Below are positions 22,606-32,436 of a stretch of DNA of 64,000 nucleotides, one piece after another (positions within the stretch are counted from its first letter, which is position 1; each line of letters begins with the position of its first letter). Position numbers and translations under genes: made by a program. This DNA comes from Epiperipatus broadwayi (lineage: Eukaryota > Onychophora > Udeonychophora > Euonychophora > Peripatidae), in NCBI GenBank assembly GCA_028023455.1, contig JAQFVV010000284.1:878246-942245 (forward strand), given 5' to 3'. The notes beneath the pieces were generated by a model that was given only the letters and a program-made list of their open reading frames with translations, was not told the DNA's origin and searched no databases.

Positions 22606-22766
22606 CTAAACATCACATGATCACTATCTCATACTAGCACAATAATTGTTATTAAACAATTCAAAACAAAACAACACTCTCCATATAGTAGTGCCATCTT
22701 GTGCTAACAAGAGCAATCAATGGATGCCAGAAGGCTTGTGCATAAAATCCCTATCTAATGCCTACT
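22606..22766 (-). repeat. Inverted partial retrozyme unit at the left array end
   Basis: This is the reverse complement of the segment GTAGGCATTAGATAGGG through GATCATGTGATGTTTAG of each unit. It meets the first plus-strand unit at CTACT/AAATG with no spacer. It contains no ribozyme core, because truncation leaves only the part downstream of the cleavage site. Confidence 0.85.
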
Positions 22767-22944
22767 AAATGTATGGGCGCTGAATTGAGTTCAGACCCAT
22801 ATGACTATATAAGCTATTGAGCTTGGATTGAAAATATTAATAGTGTTTTCAATTTCATTCTCATAGTTTTGTAGTTAAATAGAGTTAAAAGGTGGGTGCT
22901 GGAGGGTTGCATTAGATCCTAAGAACTAGGTGCAGTGCTCTCAG

Positions 22945-23003
22945 ATCCAAGGCTCCTCACTGATGAAGGCCACAAGCCAGATACTAGTCTGGGGATATTG
23001 GAT
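22945..23003 (+). ncRNA. Hammerhead ribozyme, array unit 1 (core mutated)
   Basis: ATCCAA and CCTCA (5' half of stem I), CTGATGA, stem II GGC-CACAA-GCC, then GATAC where other units have GAAAC, then TAGTC, TGGGG and TTGGAT. The A-to-T change in the invariant GAAA box should inactivate this copy. Confidence 0.75.
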
Positions 23004-23410
23004 GAGTAGGCATTAGATAGGGATTTTATGCACAAGCCTTCTGGCATCCATTGATTGCTCTTGTTAGCACAAGATGGCACTACTATATGGAGAGTGTTGT
23101 TTTGTTTTGAATTGTTTAATAACAATTATTGTGCTAGTATGAGATAGTGATCATGTGATGTTTAGTGGTTTAACACCAATCCTGCCTAATAGGATAATGG
23201 TGGCTATGGTTGTTAAAGAGCCAAAGACACCAAAATGTATGGGTGCTGAATTGAGTTCAGACCCATATGACTATATAAGCTATTGAGCTTGGATTGAAAA
23301 TATTAATAGTGTTTTCAATTTCATTCTCATAGTTTTGTAGTTAAATAGAGTTAAAAGGTGGGTGCTGGAGGGTTGCATTAGATCCTAAGATCTAGGTGCA
23401 GTGCTCTCAG

Positions 23411-23469
23411 ATCCAAGGCTCCTCACTGATGAAGGCCACAAGCCAGAAACTAGTCTGGGGATATTGGAT
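23411..23469 (+). ncRNA. Hammerhead ribozyme, array unit 2 (intact core)
   Basis: All invariant boxes are present: CTGATGA, GGC/GCC stem II with a CACAA loop, GAAAC and the GTC cleavage triplet. Stem I pairs CCTCA with TGGGG and, past an internal loop, ATCCAA with TTGGAT. Stem III lies in the palindrome ACTAGT, suited to pairing between two monomers. Confidence 0.85.
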
Positions 23470-23653
23470 GAGTAGGCATTAGATAGGGATTTTATGCACA
23501 AGCCTTCTGGCATCCATTGATTGCTCTTGTTAGCACAAGATGGCACTACTATATGGAGAGTGTTGTTTTGTTTTGAATTGTTTAATAACAATTATTGTGC
23601 TAGTATGAGATAGTGATCATGTGATGTTTAGTGGTTTAACACCAATCCTGCCT

Positions 23654-23730
23654 AATAGGATAATGGTGGCTAAGGTTGTTAAAGAGCCAAAGACACCAAA
23701 ATGTATGGGTGCTGAATTGAGTTCAGACCC
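23654..23730 (+). promoter_or_regulatory. Candidate Pol III type 2 promoter boxes in the retrozyme unit
   Basis: Taken from unit 3 as representative. TGGCTA.GGTTG (near 23666) resembles an A box, and GAGTTCAGACCC (near 23718) a B box, about 50 bases apart. A TATATAAG word follows at about 23738. The second ribozyme element has TGGCTATGCTG and TTTCAGTCCC at similar spacing (40142-40195). tRNA-like internal promoters are known in schistosome hammerhead SINEs; here it is a sequence resemblance only. Confidence 0.4.
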
Positions 23731-23876
23731 ATATGACTATATAAGCTATTGAGCTTGGATTGAAAATATTAATAGTGTTTTCAATTTCATTCTCATAGTT
23801 TTATAGTTAAATAGAGTTAAAAGGTGGGTGCTGGAGGGTTGCATTAGATCCTAAGATCTAGGTGCAGTGCTCTCAG

Positions 23877-23936
23877 ATCCAAGGCTCCTCACTGATGAAG
23901 GCCACAAGCCAAAAACTAGTCTGGGGGATATTGGAT
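23877..23936 (+). ncRNA. Hammerhead ribozyme, array unit 3 (core mutated)
   Basis: As unit 2, but GAAAC reads AAAAC and one extra G lengthens the TGGGGG side of stem I. Loss of the G of GAAA should inactivate it. Confidence 0.75.
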
Positions 23937-24343
23937 GAGTAGGCATTAGATAGGGATTTTATGCACAAGCCTTCTGGCATCCATTGATTGCTCTTGTTAG
24001 CACAAGATGGCACTACTATATGGAGAGTGTTGTTTTGTTTTGAATTGTTTAATAACAATTATTGTGCTAGTATGAGATAGTGATCATGTGATGTTTAGTG
24101 GTTTAACACCAATCCTGCCTAATAGGATAATGGTGGCTATGGTTGTTAAAGAGCCAAAGACACCAAAATGTATGGGTGCTGAATTGAGTTCAGACCCATA
24201 TGACTATATAAGCTATTGAGCTTGGATTGAAAATATTAATAGTGTTTTCAATTTCATTCTCATAGTTTTGTAGTTAAATAGAGTTAAAAGGTGGGTGCTG
24301 GAGGGTTGCATTAGATCCTAAGATCTAGGTGCAGTGCTCTCAG

Positions 24344-24402
24344 ATCCAAGGCTCCTCACTGATGAAGGCCACAAGCCAGAAACTAGTCTGGGAATATTGG
24401 AT
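24344..24402 (+). ncRNA. Hammerhead ribozyme, array unit 4 (intact core)
   Basis: CTGATGA, GAAAC and GTC are intact. The distal base pair of the inner stem I is lost (TGGGA instead of TGGGG); the ATCCAA/TTGGAT outer segment is kept. Confidence 0.8.
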
Positions 24403-24809
24403 GAGTAGGCATTAGATAGGGATTTTATGCACAAGCCTTCTGGCATCCATTGATTGCTCTTGTTAGCACAAGATGGCACTACTATATGGAGAGTGTTGTT
24501 TTGTTTTGAATTGTTTAATAACAATTATTGTGCTAGTATGAGATAGTGATCATGTGATGTTTAGTGGTTTAACACCAATCCTGCCTAATAGGATAATGGT
24601 GGCTATGGTTGTTAAAGAGCCAAAGACACCAAAATGTATGGGTGCTGAATTGAGTTCAGACCCATATGACTATATAAGCTATTGAGCTTGGATTGAAAAT
24701 ATTAATAGTGTTTTCAATTTCATTCTCATAGTTTTGTAGTTAAATAGAATTAAAAGGTGGGTGCTGGAGGGTTGCATTAGATCCTAAGATCTAGGTGCAG
24801 TGCTCTCAG

Positions 24810-24868
24810 ATCCAAGGCTCCTCACTGATGAAGGCCACAAGCCAGAAACTAGTCTGGGGATATTGGAT
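24810..24868 (+). ncRNA. Hammerhead ribozyme, array unit 5 (intact core)
   Basis: Core boxes and both stem I segments are identical to unit 2. Confidence 0.85.
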
Positions 24869-25275
24869 GAGTAGGCATTAGATAGGGATTTTATGCACAA
24901 GCCTTCTGGCATCCATTGATTGCTCTTGTTAGCACAAGATGGCACTACTATATGGAGAGTGTTGTTTTGTTTTGAATTGTTTAATAACAATTATTGTGCT
25001 AGTATGAGATAGTGATCATGTGATGTTTAGTGGTTTAACACCAATCCTGCCTAATAGGATAATGGTGGCTATGGTTGTTAAAGAGCCAAAGACACCAAAA
25101 TGTATGGGTGCTGAATTGAGTTCAGACCCATATGACTATATAAGCTATTGAGCTTGGATTGAAAATATTAATAGTGTTTTCAATTTCATTCTCATAGTTT
25201 TGTAGTTAAATAGAGTTAAAAGGTGGGTGCTGGAGGGTTGCATTAGATCCTAAGATCTAGGTGCAGTGCTCTCAG

Positions 25276-25334
25276 ATCCAAGGCTCCTCACTGATGAAGG
25301 CCACAAGCCAGAAACTAGTCTGGGGATATTGGAT
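25276..25334 (+). ncRNA. Hammerhead ribozyme, array unit 6 (intact core)
   Basis: Core boxes and both stem I segments are identical to unit 2. It is followed by only 130 bp of the next unit before the array ends in the gag-like pseudogene. Confidence 0.85.
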
Positions 25335-25463
25335 GAGTAGGCATTAGATAGGGATTTTATGCACAAGCCTTCTGGCATCCATTGATTGCTCTTGTTAGCA
25401 CAAGATGGCACTACTATATGGAGAGTGTTGTTTTGTTTTGAATTGTTTAATGAGAATATATAT

Positions 25464-25530
25464 AAATATAATCTATCAACCCGTATTGGAAATTATGAGG
25501 AAGTTGATGGAAGAAAATAATGAGAATATA
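25464..25530 (+). repeat. Right copy of 67-bp target duplication
   Basis: Partner of 22539-22605. It is joined in frame to the remainder of the coiled-coil ORF, indicating which copy is contiguous with the downstream gene. Confidence 0.65.
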
Positions 25531-28517
25531 AGGAAGATAGACAGTAACATAAGAGTATTAGAGAGGTACATAAAAGAATTAGAGAGTAACATAAAAGGAT
25601 TAGAGAATAATATGAAAGAAAATAATGAGAGTATAAGGAAGTTAGATGATAAAATGGATAGTAACATAAAAGGATTAGAAAATAAAATGGAAAATAATAT
25701 GAAAGAAAATAATGAGAATATAAGGAGGATAAAAAATAAAATAGAGAATAATCTGAAGGAAAATAATAAGAATATAAGAACATTAGACAATAAAATGGAG
25801 AATAATATAAAAGGATTAGAGATTAATATGGAAAAAAATGAGAGTATAATAAGGGAGTTGAAAAATAAAATGGAAAATAATATTAAAATATTATAGAATA
25901 GATTGGAGAATAAAATTGAGAAAAATAATGAGAGTATGAAAAAGTTAGAAGATAAAATGGAAGGAATTTAAAATAGAGTTGAGTAAAAGATAAAAAGAAA
26001 GATAGGAGGATAAAGGAAAATTTTGAAAGAAGAGATAATCAGAAACAATGAAGATGTTAAGTGTTCACTAGAAATGTCCATGCAAGAACAATTTGCAAAT
26101 TTTAGGAACACATATATGCAGGAATTAAAGAACAGGTTTGTGATCTTAGAGTTGCATTATAGTAATAACAATGTACAGACTAGAAAAGATAATAATAATC
26201 TTTGCAGTGACTTAGAGGCTAGTAGAGAGGATACAAAAGATAAATTTCCTCATGTGCAGAATGAGTTTGAAAAACTTAGGATAAATATTGAAGAAATTAC
26301 ACATCAACAAATCCAATTCAAAATAGAAATGAGACAGGAAATTGAGGATGTTTTCATTAAATATCAAGAAATAAAGAAGTAAATCTTGAATTTAAAAATA
26401 GAATAGGAATCACTGTATAAGAATTGTGGAAAGAATATAGTAATAGTTTAATAAAGGAGGCTGTTTATTCAGAACATATCAAAGAACAAGAGAGTAAAGT
26501 TGATAAATGTCTTGAAAGGTTTAAGAAGACACAGAAAGAATATGTAGTAGAGCTGTTTGAAAAAAATAATATTCAATTCCGAATACAGAATGTGTATACT
26601 AGGATAGAAAGTATCAAAGGGGAACAAATTATTGCTTCAAGAGAGCTAAATGATAGAGCTGAGATTTCTTTGTTTAGTCCAAAAGAAACTTGCACAAAGC
26701 AGGATATATCTACTGTTAGTAATGTTAATCTGCCAATAAAAAAGGTAGGGCCCATGTTGTTTCCACTTTTCTGAGATGAACCAGACAAAATAAACCTTAG
26801 AAGAAAATCCTAGCAATTCTCGCTCTATGGCTTTGTGGTTTATTCATATAAAACCTTTTAAATGAAAACCTAGAGAAAATCATTTTGAATACTTGCATAG
26901 TTTGGAGGAGCTGTTCTTTTTATGTGGATTGGCAGTGAATGAGAAATTGGCTGTATCATGCAACTACCTATATGCTTCGACTAGAGATTTGTAGCACACT
27001 TTTTTTGATAAGCCAACCATATAAGTTGACTTCACGAGCATGATACTTATATCATTTTGGGGAGTGATAAGCAGAATAATATCCACTATCAAATCTTCCA
27101 AAAAAAATATAGCCCCTGTAAGGGAAGTTATTGACAATTTTTCCAAGGGAAAGCAGTAAAATTAAAAACTCTGTCAGCATTCCCTCTTTTACAGCATCAA
27201 ATAGTGAGGACTTTCCACCACAACCTATCTAGATCAGTAAAACAGGTTCTCATTGCTGCTGATCGGTAGACTATTGAGGAAGTATCAGAAATCCTCGATG
27301 CTATTGAAATTTCTGAATATTACCTTGGAAAACTACCCTAGAATCAATAAGGAAAGACATAGTTATCCTTTGACAAGTATAAAGTCAAGGGATCCCACAA
27401 TTGTTAAGAAACCCGATGAAAGAAGATATATTCCTCCTAAGTTGTTGTCTTCTCCATACTCTGGTGCTAATAAGAATTTAAGAAGATCTAAAATAAGACC
27501 AATTATGCCAGATAGGAAATCTTCAACTAGTTGTATAACCACTGTAGTTAAGAAAATTTGGGTAAAGTTCAAAAGGAATGTACAATGCTTGCAATTTGAT
27601 ACCATACCCATCAACAAATTGATCATTGTACAACCTAATACTTACGATTTAAAAAAATGTTTAGGAGATGCAGAATATTTTTATTGATTGCCTTAAGTGA
27701 TTTAAAGAGAAATGCTTATTATTTTTTTCTTGTCCAGGTAATTATTATGTGCTGTTTAAAAATGTTGAATGTAAAAAAAATTAAAAGTTTCCATTTGACA
27801 GTAAGGGAAAGTTGTAACCATATGGATGGACTCAATGTTTGTCAAGCCTTATTTAAGTAACCAAATGCGAAAAAATTTTAAATTTTAATTAACAATAATT
27901 GTAATATATTAAATCAGTGTATTATCTTTCTGGTATATAATAGAAAATTTCCAAATTGTATTTTAAAATTAAGTAAATGCTATCAGTAAATGTTGTGAAA
28001 GTGACAAAAACTAAACCCTCTGGCAGGATGTGTATGAGATTTCATATGCAGTTTGTCAGGTGGTCTAATTTTCAATAATATTAAAATGATAATTTATTAG
28101 TGTTATTATTAAGTATGTTTTGATACTTTATTATTATTAAATAATAGTTAGAAAGATTTAAATTTATAACTCTTCTAAATCAATACTTGTAATCAATTCC
28201 TAAATATATTTTATAGTGATTTAAAATAGTATTGAATAATTTGATTAATTATCACTAATGAATATAGGGGGAGAAGTATTAATTATAGGTACACACAGCT
28301 GTCATTGGTCTATATTTAATTGTACCATAATTCAATGTAATAAAAAGTATAAATAACTTAACATAAGTAATAGAGAGGGGATTATTAATAAAAAAGAACA
28401 AGAGGAGATATATTAACATCTGAAACAACAAAAGTAAAGAAACCAAGAAGGAGCAGAAAAAGTGATAACACTGAATTTGAATTGACCAAAGCTAAAATGT
28501 ATTGTAATTCTTAAATC

Positions 28518-28844
28518 ATGGAACTGAAAATTTTAATTCCTTGTGTGCATCTGATCTCTTTAACCATCGATCAATATTTGTCAAGATGTTATAGTGGAAG
28601 AAAAATGGAAACCATTTGGAAAAACAAGTATTTTAGCAAAAGGGACCTTGAATTTGAAATAGAACAAGAAATTGTAAGCATGAAATTTTATTCCACATAT
28701 TATTACAATTTTAATCATTATATATATTTAAAAATACCATGTCAGTTGTTTAAAATAAAAAAGCAAGAAATATTCTATGTGTTCATTTATAAAGTAAAAA
28801 TTAAATATGTTTTGCTTTTATGTCAAATAGTAATAAAAGTCTGA
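28518..28844 (+). CDS. R2-encoded hypothetical protein (108 aa), copy B
   Basis: Homologue of the 118-codon frame in copy A: MELKILIPCVHLISLTIDQY..., GRKMETIWKNKYFSKRDLEF, then YYYNFNHYIYLKIPCQLFK and a basic C-terminus. It ends earlier through a shift near 28840. The upstream leader (ACAAGAGG.GATATAT.AACATCTG) is also conserved between copies. No family is recognised, and it is probably a relic if it ever coded. Confidence 0.3.
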   Translation: MELKILIPCVHLISLTIDQYLSRCYSGRKMETIWKNKYFSKRDLEFEIEQEIVSMKFYSTYYYNFNHYIYLKIPCQLFKIKKQEIFYVFIYKVKIKYVLLLCQIVIKV

Positions 28845-29140
28845 TTAAAAAAATAATTTGGACAAAACTTTTAAAATTCAAATTGAACAAAGTAAAATTT
28901 ACTTCAAATAAATAATAATGTTTACTGAGTATTTTTTTTTTAAAAAAATATTGTCTGATAAATCTTTTGGAATGCTACCTTGCTTCACCATTAAAAATAA
29001 AAATTGAAATATGTTTACTGTATTAATAAATGAAAAAATAAATGTTTAACTTACATTTATTAAATATCTTTAATGGAAATCTTGAAAAGAAAAAAACAAT
29101 AATCATTCATTATATTATTAAAAAAAATATTTACTAATAT

Positions 29141-31876
29141 TGTAACAGTCAGATTTGTACATTCATGAAACAAAATCCAGAGTTCTGGAAAATTATACCC
29201 AGGCTGATCTAGATGAGAGGTTGAGACCTTGAATTAAATCACACCTCAGCTCTTTCAGCAACACACCATGACTTACTACCCTATGAATGACATATATGAG
29301 GCTACCCTCAGAGTTTCTTAATTCACATGCTGGTAGTAGCAAAGGATGGAACAAGAGACTCAGGAAATAAATGACTAAATTACTAATTGTTTAACTAAAT
29401 GCACACATCTATGGCTGGCTATACAATGCATATATTAATAACTAGTACTAAATAAGAGTAGATTTTGATAGGATTTGGTAATGAATTATGAATAACAGAC
29501 TAAACATTTATAAGTTTTAAATATTTCAATATTTAAATATAAAATAAATAATACAAAATATAAAAAGTCCATCAGGATTTACCACACAGGTGTCATATAA
29601 TGATGAGAGGATTTCAATATAGGTCCTCATCTTTTATGCATTTTAATTAAAAGGAGTTTATTACAATTTTAATCTACAGTTTATAATCATGCTGTAATTA
29701 TAGCATTCCATCCCTATGAGGCTTGCTAATAGTCAAATCTTAGGAGAATGATTCTTAACAGATATAACTAATCTATTATTATTATGTAATGAGCAATAAA
29801 TGTGCACTTTATGCCAATTGCATTATATAGATCTGAGGTTCAGATCAACACTGAACAAATAATATGGTGGGTGAACTGGTGATTTGTAGTGTAACTTCTG
29901 AGACTATGGTGCTACATAAAATAAATAAGAGATGCAGCCTGGATATGCAGTTACTCATGGGATTTAGTACCAAGTACTCGGTTCCTGTGGATCATATGAC
30001 TTACTATATTAAAATACGTGAACAATTAGTTCAGGTGATTGGAACAGCTTATAAAACAATCTGCACTCTCATGTTCCAGATCTAAAAGAGTGAGCAGTCC
30101 AAACTAAGGATAATGGTGTGGCCCTTAAAATCAAAGCCCATTTTAATAAAAATATATATAGCAAGATGTATATTGCATCTGTGTGCTTTATAGAGACACA
30201 TTCTTAACACTTTCTAAATATAAATATTAAAATTATTAAAGTGCTAAATCTGTAGTTTTGATAAGCAAAACTACTATCCACTCATTCTTCAATTAACATA
30301 CTTAAATCATGCTAAAAGAGAGTAATTATAAGTGACCTAGTTTAACCAGTAGTTTGTATAGTTTATAAGAAAAAACAAAGGAGGAGTAAGCATATTTGGG
30401 ACTTAAAATTAACTAATTACTTATAATATGCTTTAAAGTATCATTCTCACCCTTACTTGACTAAATAGACATTTAATATGCAAACCCAAATTATACAACA
30501 AGCCAAAACATAGTAGCTTAACTAGTATATATAAGAGTAGGTTTTCAGATCAGAGATTTATAGGTAAATAAGCTACATTAGAGCATCTAATCATCTCTCC
30601 AAAATTTATTATTATTATCAATCTCCACTCTGAATGCCATAATATAAATAGATGAATTAACAATATATAAAATAGAAAATAGGCATGACTGCAGATCAGA
30701 AATATAGATAAATAATAACTGATTATTGTTATTATGTTAAGACAATTATTAATTATAAATAATTAATAGCAGGCAAGATTCTTACAAAGGTTATCATTAA
30801 ATTAAAGGTTACAAAATTTACTTGTTTAAAGTTATTAAAAGTTATTAATTATGAATGTTCAACATTTATATAGCTTTAGAATTAACAATTAATTTAATAG
30901 TTTAGTTTAATATATTTATAAAACTCTGCATGAAGAAATTTACCAATCTTCTTTTATCTGAGACATTTGATGCTGGCTTTCTCCATTAGGCTGGCTTTTC
31001 TGATGTCTTCTTGGTAGGCTTTGGGTATTGAACTTTATTTCCAACCTGGTCCAATTCTCCAAGAGGAAAACATCAGTGGTTGTTCTCTACCCCATGGTTG
31101 TCATCATAAAAAATAGTGAATGAGTGAACCTTGATGTCTGAATTTTGTTTTTTTTTATTAACTCTTTCTCATACCCCTCATAAACCATTAAAATTTGTTT
31201 ACAACTTTAATTTTCAATTTTAAGTTTTAATAACCAGTATAACTTTTAACAAGAACAAAAGATCTGGTTTGGCTATTGACAAGTGGTACACGGTTAATGA
31301 TTTTGTCTTTGCTCTTTTGAACATTGTTTTTAAATCTTTAAAAATCTTTGGCTCTCAGTTTACAATTTAATGAGAGGTATTTCTGAGAAACCGATGACCT
31401 TGATTCTCTCTTTTTTAAAAGAGATTTCAGTTGTCAACATTCTGCTATATATATAAGACAGACACCCCTGAATTTAAGATTTATATGTGAATACCAAGAC
31501 ATCTATAAATTAAATAACTTAAAAGATATCTATAAATAATTTTAAAAAATTGTAATGTTTACTAAATCTACCACAGTACAGTTCCCTTCGCATATATACA
31601 TAGGTGTGCTCCCACATACAAAACGATGTTTACAACTTATTTTAGCTTTATTAATTTTAAAATGTATAACTGCATATACCTTATATGCATACAAACATTA
31701 ATATTACTATTAGATGTACACACATATCTGCACATACACATTAATACATGCTATTACATATAAAAATAAATTATTATAAGATTATAAAGTGAACTGGGAG
31801 GGATTTGAACTAGGAGAGAAGCCTACTATGGTGCATAGTAGGTGAAACAGGATGATAGACAAATAATACTGTTTCA
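29141..31876 (-). mobile_element. Solo-LTR-like insertion with ATAT target duplication
   Basis: The insertion begins TGTAACAGTC and ends ACTGTTTCA, so its tips are short inverted repeats with TG...CA ends. ATAT flanks both sides (29137-29140, 31877-31880), and copy A of R2 carries a single ATAT at the same point. No RT, integrase or transposase frame is present in 2.7 kb. A B-box-like word (minus strand AGTTCAAATCCCTC, near 31804) lies close to the right end. The minus orientation is chosen by analogy to R1 (TG...TTACA) and is tentative. Confidence 0.7.
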
Positions 31877-32385
31877 ATATTGATATAAAAACAAATGAAT
31901 AAATATCTACTTCTTACTAACTGAGGTGGAATGCTGAAATTAATATTGGTTTTAAGTATTAACAAATGAAATGCTGAAGTTGTTGCCAACTATTTCAAAT
32001 GTATTACTGTGGATAAAATAAAATAAAATGCTTTTGTGAAAATTTTCTCTTGCTATCAAACTTGAAGCTATTATTAAAACTACAATTTCGTCAAATAAGA
32101 TGCATCAAAAATTCTGTAGAGAATAATTATAAGTGCTATTACATTATTATTTTTTTGCAATAAAGTCTTGATGATTTGATGTTACTTTATTGGGATAAAT
32201 GTAAATAAATATGGATGCATCATTTGTAAAAGGTTTTACCAATAATGGCGTCATTTCTCTTGTCAGTCAGCTTATAGTGAAGGAACTTATATTATGAACA
32301 AGGATTATAAGTAAAATATGATAATAATGATTTTTTTTGTTCAAGTTTATTATTATATTATACTAGATTTGGATAGGTTATTAAG

Positions 32386-32433
<48 letters not shown>

Positions 32434-32436
<3 letters not shown>

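Larger units (their letters stand above)
22606..25450 (+). mobile_element. Retrozyme-like tandem array (466-bp hammerhead units) with inverted 5' fragment
   Basis: From about 22767 to 25450, units of 466-467 bp repeat in tandem, each with one complete hammerhead ribozyme. Predicted self-cleavage sites follow 22989, 23455, 23921, 24388, 24854 and 25320, giving five full monomers plus partial ends. The left end (22606-22766) is an inverted partial unit, giving the same head-to-head geometry as the PLEs here. The units lack any conserved protein; the repeated 68-codon frame on the minus strand is an artefact of unit identity. Tandem ribozyme units that yield circular RNA are known as retrozymes in animals. 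Unit-to-unit identity is very high, pointing to recent amplification or rolling-circle-type templates. Confidence 0.85.
22420..27687 (+). pseudogene. Coiled-coil, gag-like retroelement pseudogene split by the ribozyme array
   Basis: The left part (22420-22605) contains MERSEERTPTFVTTLEPPDT and IIYQPLMEIMRKLM. After the array the same words recur and the frame continues at 25464-25896 as a long asparagine/lysine-rich coiled coil of ENNESIRKL / NIKGLENKM heptad-like repeats. Several stops follow (25894, 25968 and others), then more helical segments (26023-26382, 26424-26774). A stretch near 26880-26990 (HSLEELFFLCGLAVNEKLAV) resembles the helical core of LTR-retrotransposon gag, and there is a basic tail at 27253-27687. 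No protease or RT is attached. An N-terminal coiled coil followed by a gag-like fold is typical of some Ty3/gypsy gag proteins, but this is inference; it may be another coiled-coil protein relic. Confidence 0.4.
27848..32390 (+). repeat. Interspersed repeat R2, copy B, interrupted
   Basis: Two blocks, 27848-29140 and 31877 to about 32390, align in order with copy A (9350-11225). The break falls exactly at an ATAT in copy A, where copy B holds a 2,736-bp insertion. The right end again reads GATAGGTTATTAAGG followed by (TA)n (32394-32433). Confidence 0.75.

Noticed and set aside
22919-24990. Five repeated 68-codon minus-strand frames in the retrozyme array
   Set aside because: Identity only reflects identical DNA units. 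The frame overlaps the ribozyme and has no protein motif; unit 3 breaks it with one extra base.
19485-27687. R1 copy 1 as the 5' LTR of the gag-like region
   Set aside because: R1 copy 1 is closed by ATAT on both sides as a solo unit, has no primer-binding site after it, and no matching direct R1 copy follows the gag-like region.
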